NCBI RefSeq assembly: GCF_900566085.1
Contig: NZ_UPHT01000059.1
Coordinates: 1-55,217, forward strand
From: Mycobacterium attenuatum
GTDB taxonomy: Bacteria; Actinomycetota; Actinomycetes; Mycobacteriales; Mycobacteriaceae
DNA: 55,217 nt
Direction: 5' to 3'
Shown here: piece after piece, positions 48,311-55,217 of the stretch
Numbering within the stretch: the first letter of the stretch is position 1
Layout of the letters: each line of letters begins with the position of its first letter
Translations under genes and position numbers: made by a program
The notes under the pieces: generated by a model
The model's database searches: none
What the model saw: only the letters and a program-made list of their open reading frames with translations
What the model was told of the DNA's origin: nothing

Positions 48311-49494
48311 CCCTGGGGTCCCACCTGACGGTGGTCACCGGCGCCCCCGCCAACGGCGGCAGCTGCGTGGCGCGTCACGACGGCCGGGTGATCTTCGTCC
48401 GCTATGCGCTGCCCGGAGAGAAGGTGCGGGTCAGGGTGACCGCTGAGCGCCAATCCTATTGGCACGCAGAGGTTGTCGAGGTAATCGACCCATCTCCCGA
48501 TCGGACCGAGTCATTGTGTCCGATTGCCGGGGTGAACGGCGCGGGGTGTTGCGATCTGGCGTTTGCCACCCCGGAAGCCGCGCGGGCGATCAAGACCCAG
48601 GTTGTGGCCGATCAGCTGGAACGGCTCGGCGGACACCGCTGGTTCGGCTCGGTCGAACCGCTATCCGATGCCGGTCCCACCGGCTGGCGCACTCGGGTGC
48701 GGCTCGATGTGGGACCGTCCTGTCGCGTCGGCTTTCACCGCTACCACAGCAGCGCGTTGGTGACCGATCTGCATTGCGGGCAGGTGCCCACCGGGATGCT
48801 CGACGACCTGAACGCTGGTCGTTCCTGGCCGCCCGGCGGCCAGCTGAATGTGGTCCTTGACGACGACGCCCAGCGTCACGTGGTTCTCACGGTGCGTCAC
48901 GGCCGAAGGGTCACCACCAGAGTCGTCGAGGGTAGCTATCACGCGGTACAGCGGGTCGGCAGGCGCAGTTGGCGGGTGCCGGTGACGGCTTTCTGGCAGT
49001 CGCACCGGGATGCGGCGGGCGTGTACAGCCGACTGGTCGCGGATTGGGCTGAGGCGGGTGTCGGTATGACCGCGTGGGATCTCTACGGCGGCGCTGGTGT
49101 TTTTGCCGCGGTGCTGGGTGAGGCGGTCGGGGAGTCGGGGCAAGTGTTGACCGTCGACAGCGCGCGTGCGGCTGCCAGAACCGCCCACGCTGCGCTGGCC
49201 GATCTGCCGCAGGTAGCCGTCGTCAACGATTCGGTGCGGCGGGCTTTGTCGAGTCAATCTCGTGCCGACGTCGCGGTGCTGGACCCGCCGCGCACCGGCG
49301 CCGGGCGCGACGTGATCAACCTGCTGGCCGCCGCGCGGGTGCCGCGCATTGTGCATATCGGTTGTGAGGCAGCATCTTTCGCGCGTGATATCGGCCTTTA
49401 CCGTAGTCATGACTATGTGGTGGAGAAGATCAAGGTGTTCGACGCGTTCCCACTGACTCATCACGTGGAGTGCGTTGCGCTGCTGACCCGCTAG
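48307..49494 (+). CDS. TrmA/RumA-type RNA (uracil-5-)-methyltransferase (Rv2689c-like)
   Basis: The 395-residue SAM enzyme methylates a uracil C5 in rRNA or tRNA. An N-terminal TRAM domain (VVTGAPANGGSCVARHDGRVIFVRYALPGEKVRVRV) is followed by the cysteine cluster CPIAGVNGAGCCDL for Fe-S binding. The SAM motif WDLYGGAGVFAAVLGEAVG, motif IV VLDPPRTGAGRDV and catalytic cysteine HIGCEAASFARDI are intact. TTG 48307 overlaps the permease stop as TTGA, implying coupling. Which RNA is modified cannot be told. Confidence 0.93.
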   Translation: MTLGSHLTVVTGAPANGGSCVARHDGRVIFVRYALPGEKVRVRVTAERQSYWHAEVVEVIDPSPDRTESLCPIAGVNGAGCCDLAFATPEAARAIKTQVVADQLERLGGHRWFGSVEPLSDAGPTGWRTRVRLDVGPSCRVGFHRYHSSALVTDLHCGQVPTGMLDDLNAGRSWPPGGQLNVVLDDDAQRHVVLTVRHGRRVTTRVVEGSYHAVQRVGRRSWRVPVTAFWQSHRDAAGVYSRLVADWAEAGVGMTAWDLYGGAGVFAAVLGEAVGESGQVLTVDSARAAARTAHAALADLPQVAVVNDSVRRALSSQSRADVAVLDPPRTGAGRDVINLLAAARVPRIVHIGCEAASFARDIGLYRSHDYVVEKIKVFDAFPLTHHVECVALLTR

Positions 49495-49526
49495 GAGCGG
49501 TTGTGCCGCCAGACCGCGATGAGCTT

Positions 49527-49549
49527 GCGCGCCAAGGCACTTGGCGCGC
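49527..49549 (+). terminator. Strong 10-bp hairpin after the methyltransferase gene
   Basis: GCGCGCCAAG (49527-49536) and CTTGGCGCGC (49540-49549) pair perfectly around a 3-base loop, 33 bases after the stop. It is the best-formed stem in the right third of the window and probably terminates the permease-methyltransferase operon. Confidence 0.75.
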
Positions 49550-49649
49550 GGTGGGCGCAGTCTCAGCGCCACCAGTTCAGTCTCGGCGGGCGCTGCTATC
49601 GTCATAGCTGAGGTCGTCCGGTCGCTGAATCGCTCCGATTGGTGGCGCC

Positions 49650-50971
49650 TTACTGACTGAGCAGGCGTTGCTTCTGTTGCGCAGATTCCTCATCGGTGAG
49701 GATTACGGAATCCCGCAGGTCGGCTAGCTCGCGCAGCTCGGCAGCGATCCCGGTTATCGGGCTTCCGGTCGACCGGTGGTTGGGTTCCGCGGGCTCGTCG
49801 GCACGCAACGCCTCGTGATCACGGCGGCGCAGCTCGGCAGTGCTGCCGAGAGCCCGGCCCGCCATGCCGGCCAGCGCTATATCGCTAAGCAGCCCTGCCG
49901 AGCTGCCCGCCGCCACGTTGGTGGCAATCCCAGCGGTGCTGGGCGGTAGCGCAAGGGCAACCGGCCGGTACGCCGGGCCGTCGTGGCCCATGCAGGTGGC
50001 GCGGACAACGCTCCGACCGGGACGGACTGACCCATACTCGCCGCGGTCGGCATGCCCAAGCTCGGAAATGCGTCCTTTGTCTCAATTTCGTCTGCCTGCA
50101 AGGCAATTCCTATGCCAGCGGAATCAATGCCGAACGAGCCGGCCGAATCGATACCGAACGAGCCCGCCGAATCAATGATGAACGTGCCGAAAAGATCTAC
50201 ACCAAATCCGATTAGCGCCACTGTCAAAGCTGGGTCGGCACTTGCGGCCGGTGCCGCTAGGGATAAGGCCGCGCCCACTGGGATCGAGGTCGCGCCGAGC
50301 GGCAACTGCTGCAACGCCGCAGGCGATGTCAGGCTCAGCAGCGCTTGCGGCACGGCTGCGAGCGGCGCGGCGGCCGTCTGGGTGGCGGAACCGGTAGCGG
50401 TAGCCGCCGCATGGGCTACCGCGGCAGCTTGACCGGCCACTGCAACGGAGTTGATGGCCTGGGCCGGCGGGGTGAACGGTGTCAACGTCGTGGCAGCCGC
50501 TGAGCTGCTGGCATAGCCGTACATGGCGGCAGCATCCTGTGCCCACATTTCAACGTAATCGGCTTCCTTAGCGGCGATTGCCGCTGTGTTTTGACCTAGA
50601 ACGTTAGTCGCTATCAGCACGGCGAGCTGGGTGCGGTTTGCGGCGATCACGGAGGGCGGGACCGTCGTCGCGAACGCCTCCTCGTAGGCTGTCGCAGCAG
50701 CCATGGCCTGGCCGGCGGTCTGCTCGGCTTCGCCGGCGCAGGTGCGTACCCATGCAACATACCCGGACGCCGCAGTCGCCATGGACGTCGACGCCGGACC
50801 TAACCATCCGCTGGTCAGCTGCGACACGACCGATTGACAGGCGTCGGCGGTCGAGTCCAGGTCGCTGGCGAGCCCGTCCCAGGCCGCCGCGGCGGCCAGC
50901 ATGGGTCCAGGACCGGGGCCGGCGTACATCCTGTCGTGGTTGACTTCCGGCGGCAACATCGCGAATGCCAT
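49650..50971 (-). pseudogene. PPE-family gene (PPE-SVP type) with C-terminal SHOCT-like motif, one frameshift
   Basis: The N-terminus [18 protein letters not shown] has the Pro-Pro-Glu, then [17 protein letters not shown] (WxG) and [20 protein letters not shown], so the approximately 180-residue PPE domain is complete. A middle region has three [12 protein letters not shown] units. The SVP segment ([14 protein letters not shown]) runs into a shifted frame; the other frame continues [21 protein letters not shown] to LAGMAGRALGS and ends ELADLRDSVILTDEESAQQKQ RLLSQ, like a SHOCT domain. One base missing from the C run near 49975 explains the shift. Without it the protein would be about 440 residues. 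PPE proteins are exported by type VII secretion with PE partners. Confidence 0.85.
50121..50192. repeat. Three 24-base units inside the PPE gene
   Basis: Units at 50121-50144, 50145-50168 and 50169-50192 all begin GAATC and encode, on the minus strand, near-identical octapeptides of the form GSFGIDSA. The third unit is the most diverged. This resembles small-scale repeat growth in the variable part of a PPE protein. Confidence 0.9.
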
Positions 50972-50989
50972 TGGACTAGGCCACTTTCC

Positions 50990-51254
50990 AAGCTATGGTC
51001 ACGTCGGCGCCCTCAGCGACGTCGTGGGACGCACCGCTGGCTGTGGAGGTGCCCGAGGATTGGCCGTGCATCGCCTTGGGCCGCGCTGCGACGGTGTGGC
51101 ACTTTTGGCTTGGGCAGCCAATTATCTTGCGGTCAAGGCTGATGCCTATTTCGAAGCGGTTGGGACCACCCCGGCTGTTGGTGGCGCCGCGGTGGCATTC
51201 GCGGCGCTTGGTGCCGATCCGAATAACCTCCGGGTGCGTGCCCATGAACGACAT
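50990..51254 (-). pseudogene. PE-family relic upstream of the PPE gene
   Basis: From ATG 51254 the frame reads MSFMGTHPEVIRI, a PE start. Two bases later another frame continues GAPSAANATAAPPTAGVVPTA, then SK-stop-ASALTAR-stop-LAAQAK, which aligns with the PE core IGS...AANAAAAAPTTGVVPAAADEVSALTAAQ-AAHAQ. About ten residues, the frame and two codons are lost, and homology fades before 51000. PE followed by PPE on one strand is the normal pair layout. Confidence 0.7.
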
Positions 51255-51390
51255 GTGGTTTCCAACTCCGCTGATCTGGTCGCCAGGCTCTCATGTCGCA
51301 AGTGGGTACCCGTTGCCGGCGCGATGAGTCAGCCGATGTCCAGGTCTGGTGTTGGCAGACCACCGGTGGCGGTCCAGAAAGCGTCGTTAG

Positions 51391-51891
51391 CTACGCCCGC
51401 CTGGGCGGCTGGTTGTCGGTGAGGATCGAGACGACTCCTTTGGTCTCGAAGAGGGCCAATCGAATGTCATCAGTTGTGTCATGGCCATGTTCGCGCAGGA
51501 TTGCGTCTAGGTCGTCGCGGGTGAGCCTGCATCGTTTCAAGTTGCGCTGGTCAACGCGACCATTGCGGATCAGTACTCGCACCGGCGGGTCGACGAGGCG
51601 ACGCACCCAGGGAATGAACCGCAGCCGCGCGACCACATCATGAGCCACGATTAAGGCCAGTAGGGCCGCTGTTCCAGTGAGCCACGACGTGTCGGAGGCC
51701 GTGGCGGTGCGGCCCACGATGGCGCCTACCGCAACGGCGGTGACCCAGTCAAAGGGAGTGAACTCGGCGATGGTGCGGCGCAACATGAGTCGAAAAGCCG
51801 TCGCGGCCGTCAGGAACAATGCAAATGCCTTGAGAGCCGCAAACATTGCGGGACGCCAGCCGCCGACCAGCTGAAGTAGCAACTCGCTCAT
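51391..51891 (-). CDS. YetF-like DUF421 membrane protein
   Basis: The 166-residue protein has two to three membrane helices (AFALFLTAATAFRLMLRR, PFDWVTAVAVGAIVGRTA, LTGTAALLALIVAHDVVA) and the cytoplasmic YetF domain (VDPPVRVLIRNGRVDQRNLKRCRLTRDDLDAILREHGHDTTDDIRLALFETKGVVSIL). The FTPFDWVTAVAVGAIVGR segment is characteristic. ATG 51891. It appears intact amid decayed neighbours. The family is linked to membrane stress; no defined activity is known. Confidence 0.88.
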   Translation of the reverse strand: MSELLLQLVGGWRPAMFAALKAFALFLTAATAFRLMLRRTIAEFTPFDWVTAVAVGAIVGRTATASDTSWLTGTAALLALIVAHDVVARLRFIPWVRRLVDPPVRVLIRNGRVDQRNLKRCRLTRDDLDAILREHGHDTTDDIRLALFETKGVVSILTDNQPPRRA

Positions 51892-52469
51892 GTCAGAACG
51901 GATGCCGCTCTAGGTGTGCCTTCAAGGCCAGAGCTCGACTCATCTGTGTTGGCGAGTCTGTTCTCGTCCGGCCGAACCCAAGGGCACTGGACAACGGCGT
52001 CCGATTCATTCATGCGAGTGGGTTACCCGCTGCACGCCGAAGTAAGCCCCAATGTCCGACGCAACGATTGCGGCCGCCCCGGTGATCATGCCGAGTCCGC
52101 TCGCGCCTTGGGTACGCTGTCGCCTGGGCGGACCACGCGGGTGGCTGCGCTGTCTTTCTTGGCGGCGGATCCGGTTGTAAAATTCACGCTTTGGTGTCCG
52201 GCCGGGCCGACTTGCCACATGGCGGCTAAGATTCACGGCTCTGATTCCGACTAATACTGTGGTCCAGTCATTTTCTCGTCAGCTCTGACCGTGGTAACCG
52301 ATATTCGGCGCTCGACCTTGACGGCGAATCGGATACGAATTCAACCTCACGGAGCATGGACTGCCACCGGGGGGGAAACCTGTGGGTATGTACAAGAGCC
52401 TCGCCTGGTACGCGCGAAATGGCGACGCCATAGGCAGCATGGGTGCGTCGCGAATACTTTGGACGAGCC
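51892..52469. other. Intergenic region, no recognised gene
   Basis: About 580 bases between the DUF421 gene and the permease relic. A minus-strand frame at 52006-52236 holds GLGMITGAAAIVASDIGAYFGVQ, which might be a scrap of a membrane protein, but no family could be named. Nothing else stands out. Confidence 0.45.
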
Positions 52470-53598
52470 ATGACGCCGCGGCTTAGTCAGAGTCGGCTGA
52501 CACCGGATGCGTTCGCGGCGGTAATGGCTACCGGGATCTTGTCGATTGCTGCGCAAAATCACGATTACACCCGGATGAGTAACGTCCTCGGCATCCTCGC
52601 CACAGTCGCTTTGGCGGTTCTGGTCGCCATGGTGGTCGCGGTAGCCGTCGCCAAGCACAGGGTCCTGCCTTGGGATCTGTCAGATCCTCAAGTCACCTTC
52701 TCGCTGTTCACATTTGTCGCTGCATGCGCGGTCCTCAACAACCGGTTGTCATCCCAGTATCCGCCGGTGCTGCCGATTCTCGGCGTCGTCGCCGGGGTGG
52801 CCTGGCTGGGATTGGTAGTACTCACCATGCGTAATGTTGGGAGGCTTCGATGGGCAGCATTACGCGACCATGTCCACGGTGCTTGGCTGCTCTCCAGCGT
52901 GGCGACCTCAGGATTGGCGATCGTGGCGGCCAAGCTGCTTACCAACACCGGTCAACGTCAATGGCTGATGGTCGCCCTCCCGCTCTGGATACTCGCGCTA
53001 ATCACCTATCTCTTGCTGACATCGCTGATGGTGTGGCGTGCCGTCACCCAGCGGCTTGATCGTGAGGGATTCGAGCCGGACTCCTGGCTCCTAACGGGTT
53101 CAGTGGCCATCGCCGCCGTTGCGGGCTACTTCATGCACCGGCAATCCCGAGATGGACTCGCCGGTACTTTGCACGCGGTGACGTTGACAGCCTGGGCAGT
53201 GGCAACGATGTGGATCCCGCCGCTGATCTACTTCGGGTTGCGCCACATCAAAACGGCGCCCGGACATGTTGCGATTCACCGGGGCATGGTGGACGCTGGT
53301 TTTCCCGCTGGGCATGTATTCGGTTGCCACCAGCCTCGTGGCCGATCTGACCCATTGGCGATCACTGGGAACGGTTGCGCTGGTTGCCTTTTGGGATGCA
53401 CTTCTAGTTTGGGTTAGCGTGGCCATCGGGGGCGTGATGCGGGTTCTGCGGGCGCTGGGCGCTATCAGTGGCCACGGGCCGAGGCAGCCGCACCAATCAG
53501 GCGCAGCTCAGCGGAACCGCCGCGGGTTGGCCGCTGCGCCGCACGCGGATGCTTCAGGGTCCGGTTCGACGAGCCTAGGCTTAGGTTATCGAAGATAG
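52470..53598 (+). pseudogene. TehA/SLAC1 (TDT-family) permease, one frameshift
   Basis: The first frame (from ATG 52470) gives LTPDAFAAVMATGILSIAAQ, the usual TDT opening, and about eight helices through MWIPPLIYFGLRHIKTAPGH. Near 53266 homology switches to the next frame: MLRFTGAWWTLVFPLGMYSVATSL then VALVAFWDALLVWVSVAIGGVMRVL, the conserved C-terminal helices. A single indel of one (or two) bases separates the halves. The family exports or imports tellurite, malate or other anions. The gene is either a recent pseudogene or contains a sequencing error. Confidence 0.85.
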
Positions 53599-54032
53599 CC
53601 ACGGTTTGCCTGAATCTTTCGCCGCCGCATCGGCTTTCGAGTTGTCGAAGACGATCGGATTGCTTCGCCATCGGATCACGAACTCCGCGCCGTCGAGCCG
53701 TGCTCGATGCTCTAACCCGGCTATGCGGATTCGTCCTACAAGGACCTTGGCGTGTCGGATAGGGACCGTTGACCGCTGGTGGTGTTGAGAAGAAGCTGTC
53801 GCCAGCGCGAATTGCTGATCTTCGTCTCGAACGCCATTCAGCATGTTGACAACGTCGGATTGCGCCTGATGCAGCTGAATCACGGCGTCGTCAGAGCTGG
53901 TCTGGGGCGGATCCGCTCCTGCGGGCACCGGCGATGCTCAGTGACAAGACGCTCGCGTCCAACAGCCAGGATTCCCCGACGGTCTAGGCAGGAACGTCGA
54001 AGCGGTGAGTTGTCTCTGGTTGAGGTTGCTGG
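53599..54032. other. Intergenic region, no recognised gene
   Basis: About 430 bases between the permease relic and the PE relic. Open frames on both strands (for example minus 53581-53928) show no family motif and no clear ribosome site. Possibly further decayed sequence. Confidence 0.45.
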
Positions 54033-54400
54033 CTAGTGTGCACCTCCTCGCAGTGGCATGGCAGACCTGCTCCTGTCCAAGTTCGTGGACTGAGCATGCT
54101 TGCTGTTAGCTGTGGCGACCGCATTGGTGGCCTCCGTTTGTCGCATATGATCCCGCACTGCTAGCCAAAGTGTTGACAAACATGTCGTGGAAGGCGGCAG
54201 CCTGTGGGGCGATCGCGTGATACAGCTGGCATTGAGCGGCGAATTGTGCTGCGGTCAGTGCAGATAACTCATCAACGGCGGCTGGAGTCACGCCGCTGGT
54301 CGGGCCGCCGAAGCCGGATTCTGAGCGGCCAAGTCAGATCCGATGACGTGCAAATCGCTGGTCGCGGTTGCCAAACTCTCCGGTTGAGTAGTGACAATGG
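54033..54400 (-). pseudogene. PE-family gene with two frameshifts
   Basis: ATG 54400 opens MSIVTTQPESLATATSDLHVIGSDLAAQNPASA, a normal PE N-terminus, then shifts near 54304 into a TGA at 54290-54288. The other frame goes on PTSGVTPAAVDELSALTAAQFAAQCQLYHAIAPQAAAFHDMFVNTLASSAGSYA. A second shift near 54145 restores TEATNAVATAN in a third frame, which ends at a TAG at 54035-54033. The first shift needs one added base and the second one removed, so the PE domain is about 95 per cent recoverable. Confidence 0.88.
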
Positions 54401-54469
54401 ACATTTCAGACTCCCTTCGCGTTGCGTCGGCTTATCGCGGTTCAGTGATGTTGTGTTTGGTCCGGCGCG

Positions 54470-55108
54470 TCACGGCCCGTGGCCTTCGGTGTAACGGCGC
54501 ACCAACGCAACGATTTCGCGTTCAAATCCGGTTAGTTTCACGCTCTCGAGACCTTCGTCCCCCGCAGACCGGGCGGTGAAATCCGAGTTCGCGGCATCGT
54601 CGGCCCGGTCGGCCGGCTGTCCTAAGGTTGCGGCGATTCCGGAGCGGTAGTCATTGCGGCCGGTGGACTTTTCGGCGCGCGCTCCAGCCGCCAGGGCGCC
54701 CCCGGCGGCACCGCCGAGGCCGGCACCGGCCATGCCCGCGATCGGAAGAGCCGGGCCACCGGGCATGTCGTGTACCGATGCGGCCGGGGCGGCGCTGAAC
54801 CCGGCGTCGCGCAACGCCGCCGTGACCAGCCTGACCGGCGCGGCCGCGGTCCAACTAGACGGAACCGACAGTGCACCAACGACAGTCGCTCGCCCAATGC
54901 CTGCCGAACCTCTGCTAGCCGAGCCTGGCGTTGTTGGCCCCGACGGCGTTCGGGACTGTTGACTTTGTTGCTGCTGCTCCTTTTGCTGGATGCTGTGTGA
55001 CGTGAGTCCGATATTGGTTGACACCAAACCGATATTGGTCAGTACGACCGGGATCGCGGTCGCCGTCAGCGCCGCAGCGGTTCCCGAGACTGTCGTTTGC
55101 CATGAGCT
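54470..55108 (-). pseudogene. C-terminal half of a PPE-family gene, N-terminus missing
   Basis: The frame is open from beyond the IS-like repeats and reads VPSSWQTTVSGTAAALTATAIPVVLTNIGL, a glutamine-rich linker (QQKEQQQQSQQSRTPS) and the PPE-SVP segment VGALSVPSSWTAAAPVRLVTAALRDAGF to LPIAGMAGAGLGGAAGGAL, ending EREIVALVRRYTEGHGP. The 180-residue PPE domain with the PPE and WxG motifs is absent. The PE relic follows 70 bases downstream on the same strand. Upstream homology stops where ATGGGACCACC repeats begin. Confidence 0.82.
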
Positions 55109-55176
55109 TGGGACCAGTGTGACCTGATTTTTGCCAGGGTGATGGGACCACCTGGATTGCCAGTTATGGGACCACC
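55109..55176 (-). mobile_element. Direct repeats resembling an insertion-sequence terminus
   Basis: TGGGACCA occurs at 55109-55116, 55143-55150 and 55167-55174. The last two lie in longer copies, TTGCCAG-N4-ATGGGACCACC (55131-55152) and TTGCCAG-N2-ATGGGACCACC (55157-55176). Repeated terminal sites of this sort are found at the ends of IS21-type elements. They sit exactly where the PPE reading loses homology, so an element probably lies beyond the right edge. Its transposase is outside the window. Confidence 0.5.
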
Positions 55177-55217
55177 GGCGCGTTGCGTCGGTGGTCTCTT
55201 CGTTTGCCCGTTCGATC

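Noticed and set aside
53581..53928. 115-codon minus-strand frame right of the permease relic
   Set aside because: No ribosome site, no family motif and no clear codon bias; not called as a gene.

Overview
The window is high-GC actinobacterial chromosome and almost certainly comes from a Mycobacterium. From about 3.3 to 49.5 kb the gene order is the mirror image of the M. tuberculosis Rv2737c (recA) to Rv2689c segment as I remember it. It holds mycobacterial signatures: PE/PPE genes, IdeR, SigA/SigB, PpgK, Cei, LGFP repeats, LexA boxes of the TCGAAC-N4-GTTCGA type and a PafBC-type recA promoter. Decayed PE/PPE genes at the right end point to a slow-growing species. RecA has no intein, so this is not M. 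tuberculosis itself. I cannot name the species.

Left edge (1-2.4 kb): a broken mobile-element nest. A group II intron, with its reverse transcriptase truncated at the GTPQGG motif, sits inside an IS30-type transposase pseudogene that also carries two frameshifts and a stop codon. A (2Fe-2S) FhuF-like reductase gene (2.4-3.15 kb) then diverges from recA.

Core (3.3-49.5 kb): recA-recX-miaB-membrane protein; a DUF349 coiled-coil protein; a transmembrane Ser/Thr kinase and an extra DMT-like membrane protein that I do not recall at this place in M. tuberculosis; a second DMT-like protein; an extradiol-dioxygenase-like protein, miaA, dapF, hflX and fadE20; TerC; an LGFP-repeat protein; lexA divergent from chiZ, then nrdR; a nitrobindin, a PhzF-like protein, an alpha/beta hydrolase and a PAC2 protein; sthA; DUF4192; ideR and sigB; small conserved proteins; a YihY-type membrane protein; DUF952/RidA; sigA; ppgK; suhB; cei; DUF4193/DUF3093; dut; DUF3710; a hydrolase; an OB-fold protein; DUF3159; trkB/trkA; an APC permease; and a TrmA-type RNA methyltransferase. 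The functional themes are DNA damage and nucleotide quality control (recA, recX, lexA, chiZ, nrdR, dut), tRNA modification (miaA, miaB), global transcription control (sigA, sigB, ideR), and potassium and redox homeostasis (trkA/B, sthA).

Right edge (49.5-55.2 kb): a decayed accessory island. It contains a frameshifted PPE gene whose C-terminus resembles a SHOCT domain, a PE relic upstream of it, an intact YetF-like DUF421 protein, a frameshifted TehA/SLAC1-type permease, a doubly frameshifted PE gene, and a headless PPE C-terminus that runs into direct repeats resembling an insertion-sequence end. M. tuberculosis has other genes after the methyltransferase, so this is a variable locus.

No tRNA, rRNA or CRISPR array was seen. 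Orthologue names rest on remembered M. tuberculosis sequences, not on a search.
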